The notes under the pieces were generated by a model. That model made no database searches. It was not told the origin of the DNA and worked only from the letters and a program-made list of their open reading frames with translations. Below are positions 27,885 to 36,283 of a stretch of 64,000 nt of DNA, one piece after another. The translations under genes were made by a program, and so were the position numbers. Source of the stretch: Treponema bryantii NK4A124 (GTDB lineage Bacteria; Spirochaetota; Spirochaetia; Treponematales; Treponemataceae). The DNA lies in assembly GCF_000421345.1 (NCBI RefSeq), contig NZ_ATWV01000011.1, forward strand, positions 1 through 64,000, read 5' to 3'. How positions within the stretch are numbered: position 1 is the first letter of the stretch; each line of letters opens with the position of its first letter.

Positions 27885-27960
27885 AGTCAAGGCACGCTAA
27901 CGCTTAAAGCCTTGACTTCGCCGTTTTGAGGGTTTGTAATAAACCCTCAATAAAAAACGG
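27885..27960. repeat. two adjacent hairpins between ilvC and the LacI-type gene
   Basis: AGTCAAGGC (27885-27893) pairs with GCCTTGACT (27909-27917). CCGTTTTGAGGGTTT and AAACCCTCAATAAAAAACGG form a second hairpin at 27921-27960. They lie upstream of the regulator promoter; no function is evident. Confidence 0.5.
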
Positions 27961-28008
27961 TGGTTTCGATACGACAGGTGCTTTAGCACCGTACTACTCC
28001 AACCACCG
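27958..28008 (-). repeat. palindromic repeat family A, copy 10, probable ilvC terminator
   Basis: CGGTGGTTTCGATACGAC...ACTCCAACCACCG with a longer inner GGTGC-TTTA-GCACC hairpin. On the minus strand it is followed by six T, so it can terminate ilvC transcription. It pairs with the copy at 28022-28062. Confidence 0.7.
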
Positions 28009-28021
28009 TCCTTGTACTTAT

Positions 28022-28062
28022 CGGTGGTTGAGTGATGCGAAAGCATCGTATCGAAACCACCG
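28022..28062 (+). repeat. palindromic repeat family A, copy 11
   Basis: CGGTGGTTGAGTGATGC...GCATCGTATCGAAACCACCG. It is the inverted partner of copy 10, just after ilvC. Confidence 0.9.
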
Positions 28063-28076
28063 ATAAATATGTTGCT

Positions 28077-29555
28077 CTACAGAAGAGGTTTCATTGCAGT
28101 CATATACTCGCGGAGTTTGCGTCCTACAACCTCGATAGGGTGGTTGCGGATTTCTGCATTAACTGCTACGAGCTCTGCGTTGTTTACTTCGTTGTCCTTT
28201 ACATCAAGTCCCTTACCAATAACGTCTGTGTGAAGCTTTGGCATAAGGTCTTTTGCCATCATTGGAGCTGCAACGCGGCTGAAGAGGTAACATCCGTACT
28301 CAGCAGTATCAGAAATTACGCGGTTCATTTCGTAAAGACGTTTGCGGTCAATTAGGTTTGCAATAAGAGGAACTTCGTGGAGTGATTCGTAGTAAGCTGA
28401 TTCAGGCTTAATTCCGGCATCAACCATAGTTTCGAATGCGAGCTCACAGCCAGCCTTAACCATAGCAACAAGAAGAATACCCTTATCAAAGTATTCCTGT
28501 TCTGTGATTTCTTCGCTTGATTCAGCATTCTTTTCGAACGGAAGCTTTCCAGTATCTTCACGCCATGCAAGAAGGTCCTTGTCACCGGCAGCCCAGTCCT
28601 GCATCATTGTGCTGGAGAACTTTCCGCTGATAATATCATCCATGTGCTTCTGATAGAGTGGAGCAAGGAGCTTTTTGATTTCTTTAGAAATTGCGTTTGC
28701 CTTGATTTTTGCAGGGTTAGAAAGGCGATCCATCATGTTTGTAATTCCACCCCATTTGAGGGCTTCGCTTACAACGTTCCAGCCGTGCATAAGGAATTTA
28801 GTTGCATATTCTGGTGAAATACCTTCTTCAATCATCTTGTCGTAGCAAACGATTGTACCGGCCTGGAGCATACCGCAGAGAATTGTCTGCTCACCCATAA
28901 GGTCAGATTTAACTTCTGCAACAAAGCTAGACTCGAGTACACCGGCTTTGCTTCCGCCCATACCTACTGCAAGGGCCTTAGCATATGCCCAGCCCTTTCC
29001 TTCAGGGTCGTTTACAGGGTGAACGGCGATAAGATCCGGTACACCAAATCCGCGCTGGAATTCATGCCATACTTCTGTACCTGGTCCCTTAGGAGCACAC
29101 ATTACAACAGTGATATCAGGGCGAATCTGCATTCCCTCTTCAATCATATTGAATCCATGGCTGTACCAGAGAGCAGAACCCTTCTTCATTTTTCCCATTA
29201 TGTCGTTGATTACTTTTGTGTGCTGCTTATCCGGGGTAAGGTTTCCTACGAGGTCTGCAGTTGGAATCATTTCATCGTAGTTACCCACTTTAAATCCGTT
29301 TTCTGTAGCGTTTTTCCAAGACTGACGTTTTTCTGCAATAGCAGCATCGCGGAGTGCGTAGCTGACGTCCAATCCAGAATCGCGAAGACACAAGCCCTGG
29401 TTTAATCCCTGAGCACCGCAACCTACGATTACGATTTTCTTACCTTTAAGAGCGTTTACTCCGTCAGCAAATTCTTCCTTAGCCATAGAGCGGCAGTGAC
29501 CGAGCTGAAGACGTGCCTCTCTCCATGGAATTGAGTTAAAATAGTTGTTTCCCAT
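28077..29555 (-). CDS. ilvC: ketol-acid reductoisomerase, class II
   Basis: A 492-residue NADPH- and Mg-dependent enzyme of valine and isoleucine synthesis. The N-terminal Rossmann motif [11 protein letters not shown], the WYSHGFNM and [10 protein letters not shown] stretches, and two copies of the C-terminal knotted domain give the long class II form seen in E. coli. The frame runs upstream into repeat [22 protein letters not shown] at 29555 has AGAGG before it and is the standard start. leuA is at 8665-10371, so branched-chain synthesis genes are dispersed here. A family A pair downstream likely ends the transcript. Confidence 0.96.
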   Translation of the reverse strand: MGNNYFNSIPWREARLQLGHCRSMAKEEFADGVNALKGKKIVIVGCGAQGLNQGLCLRDSGLDVSYALRDAAIAEKRQSWKNATENGFKVGNYDEMIPTADLVGNLTPDKQHTKVINDIMGKMKKGSALWYSHGFNMIEEGMQIRPDITVVMCAPKGPGTEVWHEFQRGFGVPDLIAVHPVNDPEGKGWAYAKALAVGMGGSKAGVLESSFVAEVKSDLMGEQTILCGMLQAGTIVCYDKMIEEGISPEYATKFLMHGWNVVSEALKWGGITNMMDRLSNPAKIKANAISKEIKKLLAPLYQKHMDDIISGKFSSTMMQDWAAGDKDLLAWREDTGKLPFEKNAESSEEITEQEYFDKGILLVAMVKAGCELAFETMVDAGIKPESAYYESLHEVPLIANLIDRKRLYEMNRVISDTAEYGCYLFSRVAAPMMAKDLMPKLHTDVIGKGLDVKDNEVNNAELVAVNAEIRNHPIEVVGRKLREYMTAMKPLL

Positions 29556-29640
29556 TTTGAAGCCTCTTTTATCTATTGTTAATATTTTTAGTATAATTAA
29601 AATAGCAGATTGCGTAAAGGGTAAACTGACGGTTAAATGA

Positions 29641-29684
29641 CGGTGGTTTCGATACATTTCGCTTTGCGAAATACTCAACCACCG
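29641..29684 (-). repeat. palindromic repeat family A, copy 12
   Basis: CGGTGGTTTCGATACATTTCGC...GCGAAATACTCAACCACCG with inner ATTTCGC-TTT-GCGAAAT hairpin. It touches the end of the Na/Pi symporter gene. Confidence 0.9.
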
Positions 29685-29685
29685 C

Positions 29686-31332
29686 TTATCCGTTTACCAG
29701 AATTTCGGAAATGTTGAAACAGTTGTCGCCGATGTGTTCGATTGTGCGGACAATATCAATGTAGAGAAGCTCAGACTTAACGTCGGCACCACCTTCGAGG
29801 CGCTTGCGGGCAACCTTCTTAAGGTCCTTGCGGAAGGCGTCGATTCCGTCTTCGAGTTCGCGGGCCAGCTCGAGTTTTTCGGCAGTCAGCTGCTTATTGA
29901 TATTTATGCGGATAAACTGAAGGAACTGGCGGGCCAGTTCAATATATGGAAGCAGGCGCTCCATATCTTCAGTCTGGAACTTCATCTTCTTTTCGATTGA
30001 GCGCTTAATCAGCATGATTGTGCCGTAGCAGGAATCGCTCATGTTTTCAAGCTCATCAACAATCTGAATCATGTTAGAAATATGATTAAGCTGCTTTTCT
30101 GTAACCTGAAGTGATTCGCACTTGATAAGATAGTGAGTAATCTGCTCGTGCATCTGGTCTGCGTAGTCTTCTGCGAGCTCGCTTGCTTCGCCATACTTTT
30201 CAATAAATGCATTATTACGTTTTGTAACACCAATCTGGATTTTATCGAACATGTCTGTTACAACGTCGGTCATATCGGCAATTGCTTTTTCTGCCTGAAT
30301 GATGTGGGTTGCAACAGCGTCCTTTGTAAGAAGGCCTGTAAATTCCAGCTTGTAAACGTTTGAAGTTTTTTCAGGATCATCCTTAATGATTTTCTTAGAA
30401 AGAAGAACAAGCGGATTCTGCATTGGCAGCAAAATCAAAGTAGAAAGGGTTTTGAATACTGTATGCAGCATTGAAATACGGATTGCGATGTTTGAATGCT
30501 GTCCGCCAGGTGTAAGCATCATCACTAAATTCAGGAATGGATGGAAGAAGATAAGAGCCAGCACAGTACCAAAGACGTTGAACATTACGTGGATAAGGGC
30601 TGAACGGCGGGCATCTGCATTTGTTCCAATGGAAGCAAGCACTGCATCTATAGTAGAACCTACGTTAGAACCAAGGGTCATTGCTGCTGCCATTTCCCAG
30701 TTGATAAGGCCATTATAGGCCATTGTAATTACGATTGCAGAAAAAGCAGAGCTGGAATGCAAGAGGGCTGTAATCAGAATACCAATTACAAAGCCGGCCA
30801 GAATTGCAAGCGGGCCGTCTCCCTGAATCTTAAAGAGCCAGCCAAGCTGCTCCGGTGTGAATACTGCAGAAAGTCCGCTCAAACCAAGGAAGAGCATACC
30901 AAAACCCATAAGAGCTTCGGCCCAGTTTCTGTATCTTCCTTTTCTGATTAAAGCACTGAAATAACCGATTCCGAAAACCGGAATGGCAAAAGCAGATATC
31001 TTAAAATTGAATCCAAAGATGGCGACAATCCAGGCAGTGATTGTGGTACCAATGTTTGCACCAAAAATAACACCTACAGATTGTGCAAGGGTCATAAGTC
31101 CGGAGTTGACGAAGGTAACAACCATTACAGTAGTTGCACCCGATGACTGAATAATCATCGTAACAACAAGTCCGGTCATAAGGGAAGCGAATCGGTTTCC
31201 TGTAAGAACCGAAAGAGCTCTCTGAAGCTTTTCACCGGAGCTCTTCTGAATACCGTCGGACATGAGCTTCATTCCGTAAAGGAGGAGGCCCAGGCTACCA
31301 ATCAGTTCTAAAACGGGCTGTATGACATTCAT
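29686..31332 (-). CDS. Na/phosphate cotransporter with PhoU-like C-terminal domain
   Basis: A 548-residue protein of the NptA/PhoU-fusion type. Two inverted-repeat membrane halves show the QSS motifs, [13 protein letters not shown] and [13 protein letters not shown], and the paired [12 protein letters not shown] and [12 protein letters not shown]. From about residue 340 a soluble PhoU-like helical domain follows. It probably imports phosphate with sodium, with the PhoU domain controlling flux. It is a single-gene unit bounded by repeats. Confidence 0.92.
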   Translation of the reverse strand: MNVIQPVLELIGSLGLLLYGMKLMSDGIQKSSGEKLQRALSVLTGNRFASLMTGLVVTMIIQSSGATTVMVVTFVNSGLMTLAQSVGVIFGANIGTTITAWIVAIFGFNFKISAFAIPVFGIGYFSALIRKGRYRNWAEALMGFGMLFLGLSGLSAVFTPEQLGWLFKIQGDGPLAILAGFVIGILITALLHSSSAFSAIVITMAYNGLINWEMAAAMTLGSNVGSTIDAVLASIGTNADARRSALIHVMFNVFGTVLALIFFHPFLNLVMMLTPGGQHSNIAIRISMLHTVFKTLSTLILLPMQNPLVLLSKKIIKDDPEKTSNVYKLEFTGLLTKDAVATHIIQAEKAIADMTDVVTDMFDKIQIGVTKRNNAFIEKYGEASELAEDYADQMHEQITHYLIKCESLQVTEKQLNHISNMIQIVDELENMSDSCYGTIMLIKRSIEKKMKFQTEDMERLLPYIELARQFLQFIRININKQLTAEKLELARELEDGIDAFRKDLKKVARKRLEGGADVKSELLYIDIVRTIEHIGDNCFNISEILVNG

Positions 31333-31410
31333 AGCCTAATTCTACCGAAAAGGCCCCTTCTTTTCAAGAAAAATAAAATGAGGTAAACTATGCGGGAATC
31401 GTCTAGGCAT

Positions 31411-31444
31411 GGATTGCCACGTCGCTGCGCTCCTCGCAATGACG
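31411..31444. repeat. repeat family B copy
   Basis: GGATTGCCACGTCGCTGCGC followed by TCCTCGCAATGACG. It is the canonical form of this family; a near identical copy is at 37964-38006. It sits directly before the ribosome-binding site of the lipoprotein gene at 31456. Confidence 0.8.
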
Positions 31445-31455
31445 AAGGAATAATA

Positions 31456-32226
31456 ATGAACAAAAAATTTATCATATTAATATCTATAACAATTCTTTTT
31501 TTCACCTTTTCCGGCTGCAAAAAAAATCAAAAAGAATATGATGCAAACAGTATAGACCTTACCCTTAAACAGGCAGAAGAAGCAGCAATGCAGACAGCGC
31601 CTCAAAAGTGGCATATTACAAATAAGAGAGTCTGCGTGCTTTTTGGATATGATTTTAATAACCCGGATGTAAAAGAGCCTCTGCTGGCCCAGCTTCGCGA
31701 AAATTTTGGCCTTGCAGAAGATGAAGGACTGATTTTTCCTCTGATTTATCCGGATGATTTTAAGCACGGAATACGCGGATACGCAACGGACTTTGCGGCA
31801 ATTCTTCAGGAAGAGGATTTAGACCTTGCGGGCATTGTACTGCTGGGTGCTCCGGAAAATACCCACACTGCCCTTGCAAAAAATCAGGATAAGTGGGAAC
31901 AGAATGTGCCCTATCCTGTTGTTGCTCTTTTTCCTCAGGACGATGTTCTTGGAATTGAGTCTACCTGCGACATTGTTGTAGACAAGGGGCAGACTGCAGG
32001 ACTTGCGGGTGAAATTGCGCCGGAAGAAAGTGACGGGCAGATTCACCCTAATGCGGCAGAAATTATAATAGAAACAATTAAGTATATTCAGCTGCTGGAC
32101 GGGGCTCCAAGCCGATCTAAAGATTTGCAGAAGCACATGGAACAGATGCTGGCAGGCTTTCAGTTCCACCACTATACTGACCCGGAAAGCGGGCTACAGT
32201 CTATAAATCATTTTGTACTAAACTAG
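31456..32226 (+). CDS. lipoprotein of unknown function
   Basis: A 256-residue lipoprotein with signal MNKKFIILISITILFFTFSG and lipidated Cys21. The mature part looks like a periplasmic two-lobed Rossmann fold: RVCVLFGYDFNN, a further strand IVLLGAPENTH and VVALFPQDDVLG alternate with helices. I do not assign a family. The longer frame upstream is encoded by a family B repeat, and GAAGGA precedes the ATG at 31456. The gene is followed by a family A pair and the phosphodiesterase gene. Confidence 0.75.
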   Translation: MNKKFIILISITILFFTFSGCKKNQKEYDANSIDLTLKQAEEAAMQTAPQKWHITNKRVCVLFGYDFNNPDVKEPLLAQLRENFGLAEDEGLIFPLIYPDDFKHGIRGYATDFAAILQEEDLDLAGIVLLGAPENTHTALAKNQDKWEQNVPYPVVALFPQDDVLGIESTCDIVVDKGQTAGLAGEIAPEESDGQIHPNAAEIIIETIKYIQLLDGAPSRSKDLQKHMEQMLAGFQFHHYTDPESGLQSINHFVLN

Positions 32227-32229
32227 AAT

Positions 32230-32268
32230 GTGGTTTCGATACGACGCTCCGCGTCTACTCAACCACCG
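32230..32268 (-). repeat. palindromic repeat family A, copy 13
   Basis: GTGGTTTCGATACGACGC...GCGTCTACTCAACCACCG. It directly abuts the inverted copy at 32268-32306. Confidence 0.9.
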
Positions 32269-32306
32269 GTGGTTGAGTGCGTGCGAAGCACGTGTATCGA
32301 AACCAC
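32268..32306 (+). repeat. palindromic repeat family A, copy 14
   Basis: GGTGGTTGAGTGCGTGC...GCACGTGTATCGAAACCAC. It is the immediate inverted neighbour of copy 13; together they can form one long cruciform. Confidence 0.9.
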
Positions 32307-32322
32307 TTGTATAAGGACCTCG

Positions 32323-32979
32323 ATGATAGAGATTTCACAACATCAACAGAATATAATCGGCTCGCGGGAGGCTATTGCGGCCCTGGAAAATAAAGACCAT
32401 GCCCGCCTGCTTGTACTCTCTGATTCGCATGGACGCTACGGCATTGTAGAAGGTATTGTGCGCCGCTTTGGCTCTGAATGTGACGCTTTGATTTTTTGCG
32501 GCGACGGTGTGAGTGACATTGCCCAGCTTTTGTATGCAGCTAAGGCCGATAAGAAGCTTGGAGACTGTGTACCGCCGGTGATTGCCGCCGTACACGGAAA
32601 CTGTGACCCGGCCTCTTACCCTCTGGACAAGGGAACTCTTTACTTTTCCTCTATGATTGAATTGAAAGTGAACGGCCGCGGCATTCTTATTACTCATGGC
32701 CATAATCAGGGTGTGGACTGGGGAGTAGAAACACTGGGACTTGAAATGCAGGTAAGCGAATGTACAACTGCTTTTTATGGCCATACCCACGTTGCCCGCG
32801 AAGATAATTTCAAGAACTTTAAGATTGTAAACCCGGGAAGCTGTTCAAGACCTCGCGGAGGCCAGGCTCCAGGCTTTGCGATTGCGACGGTTGAAAAGTC
32901 CTTTGTTGATATTGCTTTTATTAAAATGGAAATGGGCGCAGATGGCGCTACTGAGTATAAAATCTGGAATCCGTATTAG
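32323..32979 (+). CDS. YfcE-like metallophosphoesterase
   Basis: A 218-residue cytoplasmic calcineurin-like phosphoesterase. The metal-binding motifs are SDSHGR, GDGVSD, HGNCD, THGHNQG and GHTHV in the expected order, followed by NPGSCSRPRG, typical of the MJ0936/YfcE subgroup. The substrate is not predictable. The upstream frame is repeat DNA; MIEISQHQ at 32323 with AAGGA before it is taken as the start. The N-terminal extension of about 30 residues before the first motif is unusual. Confidence 0.88.
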   Translation: MIEISQHQQNIIGSREAIAALENKDHARLLVLSDSHGRYGIVEGIVRRFGSECDALIFCGDGVSDIAQLLYAAKADKKLGDCVPPVIAAVHGNCDPASYPLDKGTLYFSSMIELKVNGRGILITHGHNQGVDWGVETLGLEMQVSECTTAFYGHTHVAREDNFKNFKIVNPGSCSRPRGGQAPGFAIATVEKSFVDIAFIKMEMGADGATEYKIWNPY

Positions 32980-33004
32980 ATGCTGAAACAAGTTCAGCAT
33001 GACG
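32979..33004. repeat. short hairpin repeat (GCTGAAACAAGTTCAGC)
   Basis: ATGCTGAA and TTCAGCAT arms around a short loop, ending GACG. A member of the same family as 402-426 and 39625-39651. It starts at the stop codon of the phosphoesterase gene. Confidence 0.75.
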
Positions 33005-33010
33005 GTGCAG

Positions 33011-33664
33011 CTACATCATAAAGCCGAAGTTGTCGTGGCCGGGGTAGACTAAGGTGCCGGCCGGGATTTCTCGCTGCAGACGGGCAAGGCTCTTCTGTAT
33101 TTCAAGCTCATCACCGCCATACATATCTGTGCGGCCGTAACCACCGTAATCAAAAAGTGTATCTCCGGAAATTAAAATACCGCGCCCATCGTCTGCAGCA
33201 TCGGCCTTATAAAGGCAGATTGAGCCCGGTGTGTGGCCAGGTGTATGCAAAACCTTCCAGCCGAAAACTGTCATGCCATCGCGAAGCAGTGTGTCTGCCG
33301 CAGGCTGGGCGCCAACCACATCCACGAGTTCCGGAGCTCCGAAAAAGCGCAGTACAGAATTGTTCATGGGACCAGGAGCACCGCTTCCATTGAGTTCTGA
33401 AAGTTCTGATTCATGCAGGGCAATTTTTGCAGACGGAAAGGCTGCCTTAAGAGGTGCAATTCCTGTAATGTGATCAAAGTGTGAATGAGTGAGGACTATA
33501 CCCTCGCACTCTAATTTGTGGGCTTTTAGATAATCAAGAATAAGATTTTCATCGCCTGTAATTTTACAGGCAGCAGGATCAACAACGAAGCATTTATTTT
33601 TTTCGATTGGAACGATAAGACTGTTTACCCTTAATGGGCCGGTATGGATTACATGAATTTTCAT
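33011..33664 (-). CDS. MBL-fold metallohydrolase (glyoxalase II-like)
   Basis: A 217-residue cytoplasmic hydrolase. The metal ligands are in LTHSHFDHITG (HxHxDH), HTPGHTPGSICLY and SGDTLFDYGGYGRTD, followed by the C-terminal YPGHD. This is the hydroxyacylglutathione hydrolase-like subgroup, often acting on thioesters; the substrate is unknown. It is convergent with the phosphoesterase gene. Confidence 0.9.
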   Translation of the reverse strand: MKIHVIHTGPLRVNSLIVPIEKNKCFVVDPAACKITGDENLILDYLKAHKLECEGIVLTHSHFDHITGIAPLKAAFPSAKIALHESELSELNGSGAPGPMNNSVLRFFGAPELVDVVGAQPAADTLLRDGMTVFGWKVLHTPGHTPGSICLYKADAADDGRGILISGDTLFDYGGYGRTDMYGGDELEIQKSLARLQREIPAGTLVYPGHDNFGFMM

Positions 33665-33693
33665 TTATATACATTGTCATCCTCGTGGCAAAG

Positions 33694-33754
33694 ATTGTCA
33701 TTGTCGGGCTTGACCCGACAATCTAGATTCCCGTGTCAAGCACGGGAATGACAC
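33694..33754. repeat. double-hairpin repeat (family D)
   Basis: TGTCGGGCTTGACCCGACA forms the first hairpin and TCCCGTGTCAAGCACGGGA the second, joined by ATCTAGA. Similar elements lie at 36175-36252 and 45717-45790. A further degenerate copy reaches the stop of the next gene. Confidence 0.8.
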
Positions 33755-33777
33755 AAAATGTCACGTGGGAATGACAC

Positions 33778-34584
33778 TTAAACTCCGAAAGGCTCTTTGT
33801 CGGCAGCAGCTTTTTCTGCAGCGGCATAAGCGGCAGCATCTTCTGCGGCCATTTCTGCATCTACAGCAGAATATTCTGTCTGGCTTTCTGCATCAGCAGC
33901 TTCTGATTCGGCAGCAGCGCCTTCAGCATCTGCATCTGACTTCTGGCGGCTGTAGCTTACTGCGAGCTTGCGTCCGCGGTAGTCGTAGCCGTTGAGTTTG
34001 TCGATTGCAGTCTGAGCATCTTCTGTATAAAGCTGTACAAAAGAGTAATTTGCAAGAACCTTAATATCACCGATACGCTCGCGGTCAATGCCTGCGATTG
34101 CAATAAGAATACCTACGAGGTCGCGTGGGTAAACACGGCGGTTTTTACCAATACTGATAAAAATTGATGTAGCCTGATCTTCAGGGATTTCTACGCGTGG
34201 GTGGCGTGGGCGCTCTTCTTCTGTTGCTTCAGTTTCAGCTGTTTCTACAGGAGCTTCTGTACGCTCTGCGCGTTCTGTACGTTCCTGGCGGAAGTTTCTT
34301 TCCTGACGGTTATTATTACGATTATTTCTTTCGTTGCGGTCAAAGCGCTCGTTTCTTTCAAAACGATCACGGCGGTTATTAAATGGATGATAGTGTTTTA
34401 ATGCTTCTTTAAGCAGATATGCAATTACATACTTACGAACTGTAAGCGGTACATTTTTCTTAAACAATTTGTTCAAATCAGAAAGCAAATCTACATTTTC
34501 TGATGTTCTTACTTTGTCTGTTGCATTTTTGAGAAAATCCTCAAGCTGAGCTTCGTTAAGCTCAAAATCACGATTAAAAGCCAT
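33778..34584 (-). CDS. DbpA-like RNA-binding protein without helicase core
   Basis: A 268-residue protein of unusual build. Residues 1-65 are helical and unassigned; about 75-115 is an Arg/Asn/Glu-rich disordered segment made of RNER and NNRNN repeats; residues about 140-213 match the DbpA C-terminal RNA-binding domain (IFISIGKNRRVYPRDLVGIL and SFVQLYTEDAQTAIDKLNG), and an Ala/Glu-rich tail ends the chain. In DbpA this RRM-like domain guides a DEAD-box helicase to 23S rRNA, but no DEAD-box motifs are present here. It may be an RNA-binding or ribosome-assembly factor. It is four bases downstream of the acetyltransferase gene. Confidence 0.78.
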   Translation of the reverse strand: MAFNRDFELNEAQLEDFLKNATDKVRTSENVDLLSDLNKLFKKNVPLTVRKYVIAYLLKEALKHYHPFNNRRDRFERNERFDRNERNNRNNNRQERNFRQERTERAERTEAPVETAETEATEEERPRHPRVEIPEDQATSIFISIGKNRRVYPRDLVGILIAIAGIDRERIGDIKVLANYSFVQLYTEDAQTAIDKLNGYDYRGRKLAVSYSRQKSDADAEGAAAESEAADAESQTEYSAVDAEMAAEDAAAYAAAEKAAADKEPFGV

Positions 34585-34588
34585 TTTT

Positions 34589-35491
34589 TTATTCTCCTAA
34601 AGATAAAAGATAACCGGAATAAATTTTTCTAAAGCCTGTACGTGTTAATAACGGCTGTAAAATATCCGGTGCAAAAAGATTCGGGACTAAAACCCATTTT
34701 TTTCCACAGTTCTGAAGGCTGGTTATACACATTTCAATAAGTTCTGTACCTATTCCAAGTCCACGGAACTGTTCAGGAACAAAAAGACTTGTAATTACAT
34801 TAATCTTTTCCTGATTCTGTAAAAGCGGCGATGTTGTAATACAACCTGCAAACTCATCTGAAAGACTGAAGCAAATATAACCGGTTTGTTTTTTTTCGGA
34901 AGCTCCTTCAAAACTGGCTTTCCATAATCCGTAAAACGCTTCATTCACTTCTGGCGGCAGGCTTTCATCTTCGCACGCACCCGCAGTAATATTTAAAAGG
35001 ATTGTTTTCCTGTCAGCAGCTGAATCATATTCCTTAAATGAAAAATCATCATGCACTAAAGATTCATCAGATTCCGGCAACTGATCTAATTTTTCCAATC
35101 CCCATATTTCTCGCAGGGAATTATACCATTCGTTGATACGTGCCGACATAAATCTGTGCTTATATATATGCCATCGTTTATCAACTTCCGGGTAACTTTT
35201 TAAAACATTTCTAAAATTCTTAAATACCCCCCTTCCTGAATGCATTGCACTCTGCAATTCTTCGCGGGCTAACGGCGAGTGAAGATTATTCACAAAATCT
35301 TCGCGCAACTCAAAACCGTCTGAAGGCCCCCATTCAGGTAAAATATAATATCTTTCATCATCCGGTATATGTCCGTCTGAATCAGAAATAACTAACTGAC
35401 CTTCTTCGGCGTCGACGGCGTATTCTACATCCTGATTTTCCATGGCGGAGATTATGTCGTCTATAAGCGAATCGGTCAGTTGGAATTGCAT
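34589..35491 (-). CDS. UPF0158-like/GNAT acetyltransferase fusion
   Basis: A 300-residue protein. Residues 1-135 match the UPF0158 pattern (YYILPEWGPSDGFELREDFV, then SGRGVFKNFRNVL and RINEWY). From about residue 145 a GNAT fold follows, with INVITSLFVPEQFRGLGIGT containing the acetyl-CoA-binding RGLGIGTELI loop. It probably acetylates a small molecule or protein. Neither half predicts the substrate. It lies four bases downstream of clpP on the same strand, so likely co-transcribed. Confidence 0.78.
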   Translation of the reverse strand: MQFQLTDSLIDDIISAMENQDVEYAVDAEEGQLVISDSDGHIPDDERYYILPEWGPSDGFELREDFVNNLHSPLAREELQSAMHSGRGVFKNFRNVLKSYPEVDKRWHIYKHRFMSARINEWYNSLREIWGLEKLDQLPESDESLVHDDFSFKEYDSAADRKTILLNITAGACEDESLPPEVNEAFYGLWKASFEGASEKKQTGYICFSLSDEFAGCITTSPLLQNQEKINVITSLFVPEQFRGLGIGTELIEMCITSLQNCGKKWVLVPNLFAPDILQPLLTRTGFRKIYSGYLLSLGE

Positions 35492-35494
35492 AAA

Positions 35495-36115
35495 TTATTT
35501 AGCAGGAAGCTCCTCGCGTTTTGAAACAATCTTGCTGATAAGGCCGTATTTTACAGCTTCATCTGCATCGAGCCAGTAGTCGCGGTCTGTATCCTTTGTA
35601 ACCTGCTCAAGCGGTGTACCTGTAGCTTCTGCAATGAGTTTATTCAACTTTGCACGGATTTTTTCCATATCCTTTGCATAAATTTCAATATCAGTTGCAA
35701 CACCACGCATCTGACCAAGAGGCTGATGGATAAGATAGCGGCTGTTTGGAAGTCCAATTCTACGCTCTTTTGGAACTGCAATAAGAATAAGGGTTGCAGC
35801 TGAAGCTATAAGGCCCATTCCAATAAGATAAACAGGAGCTTTTACAAAGCGGATTACATCATAAATAGCAAAACCTGCATCTACATCGCCACCAGGAGAG
35901 TCAATATACATGTAAATTGGAGATTTTGAGTCTTCTGCATCAAGAATAAGAAGCTGTTTTGCAATTGCATCTGCAAGTTCTTTGTTTACTTCGCCGGTAA
36001 GGACAATCTGTCTTGTTTTAAGGAATCTGTCCGAAAAAGGATCCGGCATTTTCTGCTTTTTTTCATCTTCCTCGTCGTCAAAGCGAGGGCTAGAGTAAAT
36101 TGATTTATAATTCAT
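35495..36115 (-). CDS. clpP: ATP-dependent Clp protease proteolytic subunit
   Basis: A 206-residue serine protease that forms double heptameric rings with Clp ATPases. The triad can be placed as Ser105 (GLIASAATLI), His130 (SRYLIHQPLG) and Asp179 (TDRDYWL). The usual SMG after the Ser region is SAA here, so it is a slightly diverged ClpP, possibly one of several paralogues. The first 25 residues are rich in Asp, Glu and Lys. It heads a cluster with the acetyltransferase and RNA-binding genes. Confidence 0.92.
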   Translation of the reverse strand: MNYKSIYSSPRFDDEEDEKKQKMPDPFSDRFLKTRQIVLTGEVNKELADAIAKQLLILDAEDSKSPIYMYIDSPGGDVDAGFAIYDVIRFVKAPVYLIGMGLIASAATLILIAVPKERRIGLPNSRYLIHQPLGQMRGVATDIEIYAKDMEKIRAKLNKLIAEATGTPLEQVTKDTDRDYWLDADEAVKYGLISKIVSKREELPAK

Positions 36116-36174
36116 ACTTTATAATATACTAGAGAAATTGCAGATTTTCAATTGATATTTATGATTTGTAGCAG

Positions 36175-36252
36175 TGTCATTCCCCGGCTTGACCGGGGAA
36201 TCTAGATATATCGGCAAATTCTAGATCTTCGGGTCAAGCCCGAAGATGACAC
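36175..36252. repeat. double-hairpin repeat (family D)
   Basis: TCCCCGGCTTGACCGGGGA and ATCTTCGGGTCAAGCCCGAAGAT hairpins joined by a TCTAGA-containing linker. The element separates clpP from GH27. Confidence 0.8.
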
Positions 36253-36283
36253 TACTTATTCGCCGAGGATGACATTAATGTCT

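Noticed and set aside
29556..29678. Longer ilvC frame starting at 29678
   Set aside because: It runs into a family A repeat; the standard ketol-acid reductoisomerase start is at 29555 with a ribosome-binding site.
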